A stretch of 40,250 bases of DNA from Clostridia bacterium (GTDB lineage: Bacteria > Bacillota > Clostridia > Oscillospirales > Acutalibacteraceae), in assembly GCA_017454485.1 (NCBI GenBank), contig JAFTCX010000018.1:1-40250 (forward strand), in the 5' to 3' direction. Below, in pieces: positions 32,657 through 40,250 of this stretch. The number at the start of each line of letters is the position of its first letter. The first letter of the stretch is position 1. Position numbers and translations under genes: made by a program. Below the pieces are notes generated by a model. It ran no database searches. It had not been told where the DNA came from and was given only the letters and a program-made list of their open reading frames with translations.

Positions 32657-32680
32657 AAACAAACCTCCAGATAACAAAAA

Positions 32681-32697
32681 TTACAATACCATTGTAA
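32681..32697. promoter_or_regulatory. Operator palindrome at the XRE gene promoter
   Basis: TTACAATACCATTGTAA: 7-bp half sites around ACC. On the minus strand it overlaps a probable -10 (TATTGT) whose -35 TTGTCA lies 18 bp upstream. The core ATGGTAT recurs over the divergent promoter (32725-32731). Confidence 0.7.
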
Positions 32698-32705
32698 ATC
32701 GATGC

Positions 32706-32734
32706 TTGACAATATTGAAATACTATGGTATATT
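32706..32734 (+). promoter_or_regulatory. Promoter of the CHAP protein, with operator core
   Basis: -35 TTGACA (32706-32711), 17-bp spacer, -10 TATATT (32729-32734). The ATGGTAT core (32725-32731) overlaps the -10, so repressor binding would block transcription. Confidence 0.85.
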
Positions 32735-32780
32735 GATTCTTGACCGACGGATCAATTTATCAAACATGGAGGTTATATTT

Positions 32781-34712
32781 ATGAGTCGAACAAGAAGATT
32801 GTTTTCGCTTTTGCTGGTGTTGGTGATGATGATTGCTGCCGTTCCTGTGATGGCACAGGCAAGCACAAACGGGCACTCGCAAAATGACGCCGTAAACTGG
32901 GCTAACTCAAAAAACGGTCAGTCATTAGACTACGACGGGGTATATGGAGCACAGTGTGTTGACTTAACAGCATACTACTATCAGTATCTCGGTGCATCTG
33001 CATATGTCGGCGGGAACGCGAACGCTTATCAGACAAGAAGCATTCCGAACGGATGGAGCCGTGTTTACTACAGCGGCGGCATCACATTCCAACCGGGTGA
33101 TATCGCTGTTTGGAAAACGAATCTTTCATGGCAAAGCGGTTACAGCACAACAAGCACAGGCGATTTGGGGCATGTCGGTATTATTCTGTCAGCGGATAGT
33201 GTTGGGTTTAATGCCGCAGAGCAAAACGCAGGTGGGAAACAGTACGTTACGATCAACTGGCATTACAACAGCGAACTGTATTGCGTTATTCGGCCGGACT
33301 TCGTTACAAGTTTTACATTGGATGTAAACGGTTATTTGGATGGGCAAAGCTGGGGTGGTCTTGGTGGCTCTGAATTTGAAAACTACGGCACATGTGATGT
33401 TTATATCAATGGAACGTTGGTTGCAAATGATGTTAAAGATTACTGTCAGAACCATGCACCAGGAACAAGTTATGAGATTAAAGATATTAAAGCGACCACC
33501 GGTCATCGCTATAATGGTGCAGCTTATATCAGCAATGTAGACCGTGGACTTAAGGGGACATTAAATGATAACACATCAGTAAGGTTGAATTTCACCACCG
33601 ATCTCGGAAGTGATTTCTATGCACGAATTGCAAAAAAGAACAGTTCCAAGAATTTAGAGGCATCGTCTGAGTTGACACAAGAGCAGCAAAGAGAAGGACT
33701 GAACAACCTTCAGCTTGCCAAGAATGGGAACGACACAACGGATCCGCGCCAGATTTGGCGTTTCATCAGGCAAACTAACGGCTCTTATAAAATCCAAAAC
33801 ATGTATGACAATTCAGTGATGGATGTATATGGTGCCCTTACAGATGTCCCCACAAATGTGATTACAACAACGGATGACCACGGAAGAGACAATCAGCGTT
33901 GGTTCATTTCAAATCTGCTGGGTGGTTACCGTCTGGTTCCTGCACATGCAACAGAAAGGGCTTTGGATGTACTTCGCGATTTGGACACCAACGGAGCGAA
34001 TGTTTGTATGAATTGGAAAAATGAGTCCAACGCGCAAGTCTTTTCGATTTCCAAAATTACTTATTCCAAACCAGCAAAACCGGCAGCATCAACGGTGTCC
34101 GTTTCGAAGTTGGGTGTACCCAACAGCACAACAACACTCTCTTGGACAGCTTCAGCGCTGAAGGACAGCAGTTTTGATCATAGAAGCTATACACTTTATT
34201 TAACCAAGGACGGTTCGTCTTATCAAACAAAAACAGGATTAACATCAACCTCCATCAACCTGACGCTTCCGAAGGGCACTTATACTGCAAAGATCAGAGC
34301 GATCAACACCAAGTATTTTGATTACTATACGGATGGAAACACTTTGACCTTTACTGTGAAAGACTGCACAACGCATACTTGGAACAGTGGGACAGTTACC
34401 AAAGCAGCGACCTGTACCGAAGCCGGTGTGAGAACCTATACTTGCACAGTGAATGGCTGCGGTGCAAGCAAAACGGAATCCATCCCGGCTCTCAACCATA
34501 CAACACCGAATGACGATGGCAACTGTACGCGCTGCGGCACGCACCTTGTAGATGTTGAGCAGCACGAGAATCCGACAAATCCAACGGAACCGTCTGCGCA
34601 GCAGCAGACAGGTGCTTGCAGGTGGTGCGGTAAAACACACGGTGGCATTTTTGGAATCTTTATCGGCTTTTTCCACACGGTTCTGATTATGCTCTTTGGT
34701 GCAAAGTATTAA
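32781..34712 (+). CDS. Secreted CHAP-domain amidase-like protein with ricin-type lectin and FN3 domains
   Basis: 643 aa. Signal peptide (1-27, ends AQA). CHAP domain at about 32-175 with catalytic Cys in GAQCVDL (C59) and His in DLGHVGI (H131), a cysteine peptidase/amidase fold that cleaves peptidoglycan. Then a beta-rich segment (about 175-275), a ricin-type lectin-like domain (about 275-430, with QIWRF and NQRWFI), an FN3-like domain (about 435-535) and one Cys/His repeat like those of the 880-aa protein at 11614-14256 (CTEAG ... CGASKTE ... LNH). The C-terminus is a hydrophobic segment (about 620-643). ATG 32781 has TGGAGG 8 bp upstream. It is visibly more AT-rich than its neighbours, and with its XRE partner it may have been acquired by transfer. 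Confidence 0.8.
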   Translation: MSRTRRLFSLLLVLVMMIAAVPVMAQASTNGHSQNDAVNWANSKNGQSLDYDGVYGAQCVDLTAYYYQYLGASAYVGGNANAYQTRSIPNGWSRVYYSGGITFQPGDIAVWKTNLSWQSGYSTTSTGDLGHVGIILSADSVGFNAAEQNAGGKQYVTINWHYNSELYCVIRPDFVTSFTLDVNGYLDGQSWGGLGGSEFENYGTCDVYINGTLVANDVKDYCQNHAPGTSYEIKDIKATTGHRYNGAAYISNVDRGLKGTLNDNTSVRLNFTTDLGSDFYARIAKKNSSKNLEASSELTQEQQREGLNNLQLAKNGNDTTDPRQIWRFIRQTNGSYKIQNMYDNSVMDVYGALTDVPTNVITTTDDHGRDNQRWFISNLLGGYRLVPAHATERALDVLRDLDTNGANVCMNWKNESNAQVFSISKITYSKPAKPAASTVSVSKLGVPNSTTTLSWTASALKDSSFDHRSYTLYLTKDGSSYQTKTGLTSTSINLTLPKGTYTAKIRAINTKYFDYYTDGNTLTFTVKDCTTHTWNSGTVTKAATCTEAGVRTYTCTVNGCGASKTESIPALNHTTPNDDGNCTRCGTHLVDVEQHENPTNPTEPSAQQQTGACRWCGKTHGGIFGIFIGFFHTVLIMLFGAKY

Positions 34713-34727
34713 GACTTTCTCATTTTT

Positions 34728-34757
34728 CCGCCGCGGAACCCACCGCGGCGGTTTTTT
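34728..34757 (+). terminator. Strong terminator after CHAP gene
   Basis: CCGCCGCGG (34728-34736) pairs with CCGCGGCGG (34743-34751), followed by six T. Confidence 0.95.
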
Positions 34758-34769
34758 CTAACGACTAAA

Positions 34770-34797
34770 AGCTAACAGCTAACAGCTAACAGCTACC
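34770..34797 (+). repeat. Heptamer tandem repeat (AGCTAAC)
   Basis: Three perfect AGCTAAC units (34770-34790) and a fourth changed to AGCTACC, between the CHAP terminator and the S10 promoter. The rest of 34798-34908 shows no gene. Confidence 0.8.
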
Positions 34798-34908
34798 GAC
34801 TCCCAAGCCCACATTTAGTCCGTTTCGCGCTCCGGAACACCCGATATAGTGGTCAAAAACCGCGCGAAAAAAATCTGCAAATTTCACAAACTTTTTTTAT
34901 CAAAATCG

Positions 34909-34937
34909 TTGACATTTACCAAGAAGTGTGGTATTAT
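34909..34937 (+). promoter_or_regulatory. S10 operon promoter
   Basis: -35 TTGACA (34909-34914), 17-bp spacer, -10 TATTAT (34932-34937). Transcription should start near 34944, giving a leader of about 325 nt before rpsJ. Confidence 0.9.
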
Positions 34938-34973
34938 CTGTAAGTCTGCGAGTGGACATAGGAGGGTATAACT

Positions 34974-35081
34974 ATGCCCGGTCGCAACCAAATACGATAT
35001 GCGATGATGCGGGAGGTGGCTGCCCGAAGAGGCAGGGAATTTCCGCGGAGTATGTCCGATTCAAAACCGGGCGATCCATAG
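34974..35081 (+). CDS. Possible 35-aa leader ORF of the S10 operon
   Basis: ATG 34974 with AGGAGGG 7 bp upstream (34960-34966), encoding an Arg-rich 35-residue peptide (start MPGRNQIRYAMM, end SKPGDP). The ribosome binding site and start codon are also part of a 6-bp hairpin inside leader domain 1, so translation and folding would exclude each other. It may be a leader peptide or a chance ORF in a structured RNA. Confidence 0.3.
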   Translation: MPGRNQIRYAMMREVAARRGREFPRSMSDSKPGDP

Positions 35082-35160
35082 TCACTGATGCGTGCGCCGC
35101 ATCTTGCGTTAGGGCTTTCCCTAAGCGGCACGCGCGTGTACTGCGCTTTTTTGCGCTCAG

Positions 35161-35186
35161 CCGGAAATAATGCCTTTCCGGTTTTT
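35161..35186 (+). terminator. Candidate attenuator in the S10 leader
   Basis: CCGGAAA (35161-35167) pairs with TTTCCGG (35175-35181), followed by TTTTT. The 3' side, GCCTTTCC (35172-35179), can instead pair with GGAAAAGGC (35191-35199), which would break the terminator. Confidence 0.6.
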
Positions 35187-35269
35187 CAATGGAAAAGGCG
35201 AAAACACCCGGCCGGGTAGCACAAAAAAGCGAAGCCCGCCAAACCAAATTTTATGGAGGCGAAACATCA

Positions 35270-35581
35270 ATGGCAGTAAAAGAAAAGATCCGTATCAGAC
35301 TGAAGGGTTACGATCACAACCTGGTCGACAAGGCCGCTGTGATGATCGTTGAAGCTGCAAAGCGCACCGGCGCAACGGTTTCCGGTCCGATCCCCCTTCC
35401 CACCGAGAAGGAAATCGTGACCATCCTGCGCGCTGTTCATAAGTATAAGGACAGCCGTGAACAGTTTGAGCAGAGAACGCACAAGCGTCTCATCGACATC
35501 ATCAGACCGACACCCAAGACCGTGGAGGCTCTGACAAATCTTGAAATTCCGGCAAGCGTTGAAATCGAAATCAAAAGATAA
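35270..35581 (+). CDS. rpsJ: 30S ribosomal protein S10
   Basis: 103 aa, full length. Sits in the head of the 30S subunit. Recognised by [11 protein letters not shown] near the N-terminus and the family-typical [12 protein letters not shown] and [10 protein letters not shown] end. First gene of the S10 operon. The start at ATG 35270 has TGGAGG 11 bp upstream; in-frame codons before it are part of the leader. Confidence 0.98.
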   Translation: MAVKEKIRIRLKGYDHNLVDKAAVMIVEAAKRTGATVSGPIPLPTEKEIVTILRAVHKYKDSREQFEQRTHKRLIDIIRPTPKTVEALTNLEIPASVEIEIKR

Positions 35582-35668
35582 CTGAGCTTCTGATTTTGTT
35601 TATACCCGCAATGCTACCAGAAGGTCATGTTGGATTATCCAACCAATAACCAAAGGAGGAACACCAGA

Positions 35669-36304
35669 ATGAAAAAAGGTCTTATCGGCAGAAAACTCGG
35701 CATGACGCAGATCTTCGACGAAAAGGGCAATGTGGTCCCCGTCACCGTCGTAGAACTCGGCCCGTGCGCAGTCGTTCAGAAGAAAACAGTGGACAACGAC
35801 GGCTATGACGCTGTTCAGCTCGGCTTCGACGACAAGAAAGTTACCAGAACCAACAAGCCCGACGCCGGCCACTTTAAAAAAGCGGACGTTGCGCCCAAGA
35901 AGGTGCTCAAGGAGTTCCGTCTGGACGACATCAGCGCGCTGAACGTCGGCGATATTGTGAAGGCTGACGTCTTCGCCGCAGGCGAAAAAGTGGACGTTGT
36001 CGGCACAAGCAAAGGTAAGGGCACCGCAGGCTCCATCAAGCGCTGGAACTTCTCCAGACTGAAGGAATCTCACGGTACCGGCCCCGTTGCCAGACACGCC
36101 GGTTCCCTGGGCGCCTGCTCCGATCCTTCCCGCGTATATAAGGGAAAGAAGCTCGCAGGTCACCTCGGCTCGGAGCGCGTGACCATTCAGAACCTCGACG
36201 TTGTGAAGGTCGACGCGGAAAACAACCTCATCGCGATCAAAGGCGCCATCCCCGGCCCGAAGAAGGGCATCGTTATGGTCGTCAACAGCGTGAAAAAATC
36301 TTAA
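35669..36304 (+). CDS. rplC: 50S ribosomal protein L3
   Basis: 211 aa. Early assembly protein of the 50S subunit near the peptidyl transferase centre. Opens [15 protein letters not shown]; the internal loop with [26 protein letters not shown] is the L3 signature. The start at 35669 has AAAGGAGG 9 bp upstream. The 87-bp gap after rpsJ contains a small hairpin GTTGGA-TTA-TCCAAC just before the ribosome binding site. Confidence 0.98.
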   Translation: MKKGLIGRKLGMTQIFDEKGNVVPVTVVELGPCAVVQKKTVDNDGYDAVQLGFDDKKVTRTNKPDAGHFKKADVAPKKVLKEFRLDDISALNVGDIVKADVFAAGEKVDVVGTSKGKGTAGSIKRWNFSRLKESHGTGPVARHAGSLGACSDPSRVYKGKKLAGHLGSERVTIQNLDVVKVDAENNLIAIKGAIPGPKKGIVMVVNSVKKS

Positions 36305-36322
36305 CGAAAGGAGCCATAATCA

Positions 36323-36946
36323 ATGCCTAACGTAACAGTTTTTGATGTAAACGGGAACAAGGTTTCCGAGCTTGCGCTTGCAGAGAGCGTCTTCGGCATC
36401 GTGCCGAACACATCGGCGATGCACCTGGCTGTGGTTGCTTATCTTGCCGCCCAGCGTCAGGGCACGCAATCGACCAAGACCCGTTCGGAAGTTTCCGGCG
36501 GCGGCAAAAAGCCCTGGAGACAAAAAGGCTCCGGCCGCGCAAGACAAGGCTCCACCAGAGCGCCGCAGTGGTATCACGGCGGTATCGCTCACGGCCCGAA
36601 GCCGAGAAGCTACAAGCTGAGCGTGAACAAGAAGGTCAAGAGACTGGCCATGAAATCCGCACTTTCTTCCAAGGTGCTCGAGGGCGAACTGATCGTGCTT
36701 GATTCCTTCAAGCTTGACGCGATCAAGACCAAGGAAGCCGCAAAAGTGCTTGCCGCGCTGGAAACCGGCAAAAAGACGCTGATCGTTCTGCCCGAAAAGG
36801 ACGATGTGATTTACAGAAGCGCGAGAAACATCGCCGGCGTCAAGGTCACGCTTGTGAACACGCTGAATGTTTATGACATTCTCAACTGCAACAGCATCGT
36901 GGTGCTGAAAGATGCAGTGAGCAAGATCGAGGAGGTATATGCGTAA
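36323..36946 (+). CDS. rplD: 50S ribosomal protein L4
   Basis: 207 aa. Lines the peptide exit tunnel; in E. coli it also represses the S10 operon. The tunnel loop with SGGGKKPWRQKGSGRARQG (about 52-70) is intact. It is the first candidate ligand for the leader at 34944-35269, by analogy only. Its stop overlaps the rplW start by 1 bp. Confidence 0.98.
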   Translation: MPNVTVFDVNGNKVSELALAESVFGIVPNTSAMHLAVVAYLAAQRQGTQSTKTRSEVSGGGKKPWRQKGSGRARQGSTRAPQWYHGGIAHGPKPRSYKLSVNKKVKRLAMKSALSSKVLEGELIVLDSFKLDAIKTKEAAKVLAALETGKKTLIVLPEKDDVIYRSARNIAGVKVTLVNTLNVYDILNCNSIVVLKDAVSKIEEVYA

Positions 36947-37242
36947 TGAGCAAGCTTGCACATGATATCATCATCAAGCCGATCATCACGGAAGAATCCA
37001 TGATGGGCACCGCATTCAAAAAGTATACCTTCAAGGTTGCGAAGGATGCAAACAAGGCGGAGATCAAAGCCGCGATCGAAGAAGTCTTCGATGTCAAAGT
37101 GGCAAAGGTCAACACCATGCACTGCAAGGGTCATCTGAGAAGATACGGTCGTTATGAAGGCTATACGCCCTCCTGGAAAAAGGCGATCGTCACCCTGACC
37201 GAAGACAGCAAGACCATCGACTTCTTCGACGGCCTGCTGTAA
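36946..37242 (+). CDS. rplW: 50S ribosomal protein L23
   Basis: 98 aa. Sits at the tunnel exit, where it docks trigger factor and SRP. Recognised by DIIIKPIITEESM and the C-terminal region KAIVTLTEDSKTIDFF. Starts within the stop codon of rplD (TAATG). Confidence 0.98.
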   Translation: MSKLAHDIIIKPIITEESMMGTAFKKYTFKVAKDANKAEIKAAIEEVFDVKVAKVNTMHCKGHLRRYGRYEGYTPSWKKAIVTLTEDSKTIDFFDGLL

Positions 37243-37320
37243 GAAACAAAAACTGAACCCAAGTGGTAATGTATGGAGGCTGACATCCTCCGCGAAACCA
37301 CTGATAGGAGTGTGAATCAA

Positions 37321-38154
37321 ATGTCAATTCGTGTTTTGAAGCCTGTAACGAACGGCACGAGAAACATGTCGTATACAGACTATTCCTCACTTTCCAAGGT
37401 CGCGCCCGAACGCAGTCTGCTTGCTCCGCTCAACAAGAAGAGCGGCCGCAACAGCTACGGTCGCATCACCGTCCGCCATCGCGGCGGTGGCAACCGCAGA
37501 AAGTATCGCATCATCGACTTCAAGCGTGACAAGTTCGACGTTGACGCCACTGTGCTCACCCTCGAATATGACCCCAACCGCTCCGCGCACATCGCGCTGC
37601 TGCAGTATGAAGACGGTGAAAAACGCTACATCATTGCCCCCGAAGGCCTGAAAGTCGGCGACAAAGTCGAAGCCGGTCCTTCTGCGGACATCAAGCCGGG
37701 CAACGCTCTGCCGCTGACCAACATCCCGACCGGTACGTTCATCCACAACGTGGAGCTGTATCCGGGCCGCGGCGGCCAGCTTGCAAGAGCCGCCGGCAAC
37801 GCAGCACAGCTGATGGCGAAGGAAGGCGGCTACGCGCTGCTCAGACTTCCCTCCGGCGAACTGCGCAAGGTTCCCGAAAACTGCATGGCAACGATCGGCG
37901 TTGTCGGCAACACTGACCATGAGAACGTGAAGATCGGTAAAGCCGGACGCACCCGCCACCTCGGCATCCGTCCGACCGTCCGCGGTTCCGTTATGAACCC
38001 GTGTGATCACCCGCACGGCGGCGGCGAAGGCAAATCGCCCATCGGCCGTCCCGGCCCTGTCACACCTTGGGGCAAACCGGCGCTCGGCTATAAGACTCGC
38101 GCCAAGAAGAACCGTTCCGACAAGCTGATCGTCAAGCGTCGCAACGACAAATAA
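37321..38154 (+). CDS. rplB: 50S ribosomal protein L2
   Basis: 277 aa, usual length. Binds 23S rRNA near the peptidyl transferase centre. [12 protein letters not shown] near the N-terminus and the signature [14 protein letters not shown] (with the conserved His) are present. I start it at ATG 37321 ([16 protein letters not shown]), which matches the family N-terminus and has TAGGAGTG upstream; an upstream in-frame start would add 16 unrelated residues. Confidence 0.98.
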   Translation: MSIRVLKPVTNGTRNMSYTDYSSLSKVAPERSLLAPLNKKSGRNSYGRITVRHRGGGNRRKYRIIDFKRDKFDVDATVLTLEYDPNRSAHIALLQYEDGEKRYIIAPEGLKVGDKVEAGPSADIKPGNALPLTNIPTGTFIHNVELYPGRGGQLARAAGNAAQLMAKEGGYALLRLPSGELRKVPENCMATIGVVGNTDHENVKIGKAGRTRHLGIRPTVRGSVMNPCDHPHGGGEGKSPIGRPGPVTPWGKPALGYKTRAKKNRSDKLIVKRRNDK

Positions 38155-38179
38155 CGGTTGAGGAAAGGAGCTAAGAATC

Positions 38180-38461
38180 ATGAGCAGAAGCACAAAGAAA
38201 GGACCTTTCGTGCAACCGAAGTTATACGAGAGAGTCGTTAAGATGAACGAAAAAGGCGAAAAGATCGTTCTCAAAACCTGGAGCCGCAGCTCCACGATCT
38301 TCCCCGAATTTGTCGGCCACACCTTTGCCGTGCATGACGGACGCAAACACGTTCCCGTGTATGTAACGGAAGACATGGTCGGCCATAAGCTCGGCGAATT
38401 TGCACCGACACGTACCTTCCGCGGACATGCCGGTTCCAAAACCTCAAATAACGGTAAATAA
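38180..38461 (+). CDS. rpsS: 30S ribosomal protein S19
   Basis: 93 aa. Head of the 30S subunit, contacts S13. Opens [11 protein letters not shown] and has the conserved [21 protein letters not shown] region. AGGAAAGGAG ribosome binding site before the ATG; 25 bp after rplB. Confidence 0.98.
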   Translation: MSRSTKKGPFVQPKLYERVVKMNEKGEKIVLKTWSRSSTIFPEFVGHTFAVHDGRKHVPVYVTEDMVGHKLGEFAPTRTFRGHAGSKTSNNGK

Positions 38462-38481
38462 GCGGAAAGGAGTGTATTGAA

Positions 38482-38814
38482 ATGGAAGCAACTGCTAAAG
38501 TTACGTTCGTGCGTATCGCGCCGCGTAAAGTTAAAATCGTGCTTGACCTGATCCGCAACCAGCCGACAGACAAGGCGATGGCGATCCTCAAATACACGCC
38601 GAAGGCTGCGTGTGAGGTTCTTGCAAAGCTGCTGAAATCCGCGATTGCAAACGCGGAAAACAAAGATATGGATACTTCCAGACTGTACGTTGCCGAGTGC
38701 TACGTCGGTCAGGGCCCGACCCTCAAGCGCATCCGTCCGAGAGCGCAGGGCCGCGCAAACCGTATCAACAAGAAGACAAGCCACATCACCCTTGTTCTCA
38801 AGGAAGCAGAATAA
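38482..38814 (+). CDS. rplV: 50S ribosomal protein L22
   Basis: 110 aa. Its beta-hairpin extends into the exit tunnel; here it contains [21 protein letters not shown]. Starts 20 bp after rpsS with a GGAAAGGAG site. Confidence 0.98.
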   Translation: MEATAKVTFVRIAPRKVKIVLDLIRNQPTDKAMAILKYTPKAACEVLAKLLKSAIANAENKDMDTSRLYVAECYVGQGPTLKRIRPRAQGRANRINKKTSHITLVLKEAE

Positions 38815-38833
38815 TCGAAGAGGAGGTTAAACA

Positions 38834-39547
38834 ATGGGCCAGAAAGTAAATCCGAACGGCTACAGAGTCGGCGTTATCAAGGACTGGGAATCTCGTTGGT
38901 ATGCGAAGAAAAAGAACTTCGGCGACACCCTCGTGGAAGATTATGAGCTTCGTGAGTATCTCCTCGAAACCCTTGCTCCGGCAGGCGTTCCCAAGGTGGA
39001 AATTGAGCGCGACGCCAAGCGTGTGCGCATCAACATCCATGTGGCAAAGCCCGGCATGGTTATCGGCCGCGGCGGCGCTGAGATTGAAAAGCTGAAAGCG
39101 GACCTCGAAAAGAGAGTCGGCAAAGCCGTTTCGCTCAACATCATCGAAATCAAGAACCCCGATGTCAACGCACAGCTTGTTGCGGAAAGCATTGCAGGTC
39201 AGCTTGAACGCAGAATTTCCTTCCGCCGTGCACTGAAGCAGTCCATCGGCCGCGCCATGAAGGCCGGCGCAAGAGGTATCAAGTGCCAGGCATCCGGCCG
39301 TCTGGGCGGTGCTGAAATTGCGAGAAGCGAAACTTACAAAGAGGGTACGATCCCCCTGCAGACCATCCGTGCTGACATTGATTACGGATTTGCAGAAGCA
39401 AAAACCACTTACGGACGCATCGGCGTGAAAGTTTGGATCTATGCCGGCGAAGTTCTTCAGGTTTCCAACAACGAGAACCGCCGCCGTCCGGACCGCCGTC
39501 GTCCCAGACAGCGCAGAGAAGACCGTCGGGAAGGAGGCAACAGATAA
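38834..39547 (+). CDS. rpsC: 30S ribosomal protein S3
   Basis: 237 aa. KH domain with [10 protein letters not shown] (about 75-84) and a C-terminal S3 domain; part of the mRNA entry pore. The tail (about 217-237) is strongly Arg-rich ([14 protein letters not shown]), as in other Firmicutes. Its stop overlaps the rplP start by 1 bp. Confidence 0.98.
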   Translation: MGQKVNPNGYRVGVIKDWESRWYAKKKNFGDTLVEDYELREYLLETLAPAGVPKVEIERDAKRVRINIHVAKPGMVIGRGGAEIEKLKADLEKRVGKAVSLNIIEIKNPDVNAQLVAESIAGQLERRISFRRALKQSIGRAMKAGARGIKCQASGRLGGAEIARSETYKEGTIPLQTIRADIDYGFAEAKTTYGRIGVKVWIYAGEVLQVSNNENRRRPDRRRPRQRREDRREGGNR

Positions 39548-39978
39548 TGTTATTACCGAAGCGTGTTAAACGTCGTAAAGTGCAGCGCGGCCGTCTGAAA
39601 GGCACAGCGCACAAGGGCAACCAGGTGACCTACGGTGATTTCGGTCTTGTTGCACTGGAACCCGCGTGGATCACTTCCCGCCAGATTGAAGCCGCCCGTA
39701 TCGCCATGACGCGTTCCATCAAGCGCGGCGGTCAGGTTTGGATCAAAATTTTCCCGGATAAGCCGATCACCCAGAAGCCCGCAGAAACCCGCATGGGTTC
39801 CGGTAAAGGCTCGCCCGAATACTGGGTTGCGGTTGTGAAGCCCGGCAGAGTCATGTTCGAGATCGCAGGCGTTGACGAAGCGCTGGCGCGCGAGGCCATG
39901 CGTCTTGCCGCCAACAAGCTGCCGATCAAGTGCAAGTTTGTTGCGAAAGCAGATCAGGCAAAGGATGGTGAACAGTAA
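39547..39978 (+). CDS. rplP: 50S ribosomal protein L16
   Basis: 143 aa. Opens [16 protein letters not shown] and carries [24 protein letters not shown] split by typical loops; supports A-site tRNA binding. ATG 39547 lies in the rpsC stop (TAATG), preceded by GGAAGGAGG within rpsC. Confidence 0.98.
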   Translation: MLLPKRVKRRKVQRGRLKGTAHKGNQVTYGDFGLVALEPAWITSRQIEAARIAMTRSIKRGGQVWIKIFPDKPITQKPAETRMGSGKGSPEYWVAVVKPGRVMFEIAGVDEALAREAMRLAANKLPIKCKFVAKADQAKDGEQ

Positions 39979-40181
39979 TGAAGGCAAGTGAAATCAGAAA
40001 ACTGTCCGCCGAAGAGATGGACGCTAAGCTCGCAGAGCTCAAGAAGGAGCTTTTCAATCTTCGCTTCCAGCAGGCTGTGAACCAGCTTGACAACCCGATG
40101 AGAATCAGTGCTGTGAAAAAAGACATCGCCCGCATCAAGACGGTGCAGCGCGACATTGAGCTTCACGGCGCGAATTCTTGA
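39978..40181 (+). CDS. rpmC: 50S ribosomal protein L29
   Basis: 67 aa helical hairpin at the tunnel exit. Starts [14 protein letters not shown], with the conserved [12 protein letters not shown] and [10 protein letters not shown] helices. ATG overlaps the rplP stop by 1 bp. Confidence 0.98.
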   Translation: MKASEIRKLSAEEMDAKLAELKKELFNLRFQQAVNQLDNPMRISAVKKDIARIKTVQRDIELHGANS

Positions 40182-40201
40182 GGAAAGGGAGGTACTGACA
40201 A

Positions 40202-40250
40202 ATGGAAAGAAACCTTCGTAAAACACAGGTCGGCATCGTCACCAGCGACA
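40202..40250 (+). CDS. rpsQ: 30S ribosomal protein S17, 5' part only
   Basis: Sixteen codons (MERNLRKTQVGIVTSD) before the window ends; this is the usual S17 N-terminus, in its usual place after L29. GGGAGG ribosome binding site about 9 bp upstream of the ATG. Confidence 0.9.
   Translation, partial: MERNLRKTQVGIVTSD

Larger units (their letters stand above)
34944..35269 (+). ncRNA. Structured leader of the S10 operon
   Basis: Three parts are visible. Domain 1: closing stem GGACATA (34954-34960) with TATGTCC (35051-35057) around hairpins 34964-34979 (GGGTAT / ATGCCC) and 35020-35035 (CTGCC / GGCAG). Domain 2: GCGTGCGCCGC (35090-35100) paired with GCGGC-A-CGC (35125-35133) around TTAGGG-CTTT-CCCTAA. 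Part 3: a terminator-like hairpin at 35161-35186 with an alternative downstream partner. The layout suits autoregulation by a ribosomal protein, as L4 does for the S10 operon in E. coli; the ligand is not shown by the sequence. Confidence 0.6.

Noticed and set aside
32369-34712. Prophage remnant
   Set aside because: The XRE protein is phage-repressor-like, but there is no integrase, structural or holin gene, and the CHAP protein has a signal peptide and FN3/lectin domains unlike a phage endolysin.
34770-34797. CRISPR-like or origin-like repeat array
   Set aside because: Units are only 7 bp, without spacers or nearby cas genes, and without DnaA-box-like sequence.
186-40250. tRNA genes
   Set aside because: No GTTCGAATC-type T-loop with a matching acceptor stem was seen in the intergenic regions; very divergent ones could be missed by eye.

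Overview
The window reads as a chromosomal stretch of a Gram-positive, fairly GC-rich member of the Clostridia, probably of the Oscillospiraceae/Ruminococcaceae type. This is inferred from strong AGGAGG-type ribosome binding sites, consensus -35/-10 promoters with 17-18 bp spacers, the canonical S10 ribosomal operon, an XRE-cupin plus acyl-CoA synthetase pair, a VTC/DUF4956/carbohydrate-binding lipoprotein cluster, and many secreted proteins with Gram-positive signal peptides. No tRNA, rRNA, CRISPR array, transposase or phage structural gene was found.

Layout. 1-2.9 kb: a calcineurin-like phosphoesterase (+) converges on a membrane-anchored metallo-beta-lactamase-fold hydrolase (-). 3.0-8.1 kb (-): a tightly coupled operon of a second phosphoesterase, a zinc-ribbon membrane protein, a membrane-anchored Ig-like protein and a GPH-type sugar/cation symporter. 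8.4-11.4 kb (-): a three-gene glycerol-3-phosphate-dehydrogenase-like operon (BFD-type FAD enzyme, FAD/NAD oxidoreductase, DUF1667) behind a consensus promoter nested in a 10-bp inverted repeat. 11.6-14.3 kb (-): a secreted 880-aa protein with 14 Cys3-His repeats. It is divergent from a secreted alpha/beta-hydrolase-like protein and a secreted PHP phosphoesterase (14.4-17.8 kb).

18.1-22.3 kb (+): XRE-cupin regulator, AMP-forming acyl-CoA synthetase and a glutaminase-A-like (DUF4965 group) protein in one operon. 22.4-24.3 kb: gdhA and a short DtxR-type regulator, each with its own promoter. 24.7-30.4 kb: a response regulator/histidine kinase pair followed by a VTC polyphosphate-polymerase-domain protein, a DUF4956 membrane protein and a Cthe_2159-like lipoprotein. 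The three-gene cluster is preceded by 10-11-bp phased direct repeats, which suggests control by the two-component system. 30.6-32.3 kb: a paralogue of the secreted hydrolase at 14.4 kb. 32.4-34.7 kb: a more AT-rich pair, an XRE repressor and a divergent secreted CHAP/ricin-type protein sharing an operator motif. 34.9-40.25 kb: the S10 operon (rpsJ-rplC-rplD-rplW-rplB-rpsS-rplV-rpsC-rplP-rpmC-rpsQ, the last cut by the window end) behind a ~330-nt structured leader containing a possible terminator/antiterminator switch and a small well-primed ORF.

Cutting across these regions is a family of four short, transposase-less, hairpin-forming elements (1-155, 17808-17939 inverted, 22274-22345, 24523-24681). 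They have matching terminal inverted repeats and, in the three complete copies, perfect 4-bp target duplications. Two copies sit just upstream of genes, and two have replaced the 3' ends of genes and supply their stop codons. These elements, the Cys3-His repeat protein and the S10 leader are the most unusual items here.
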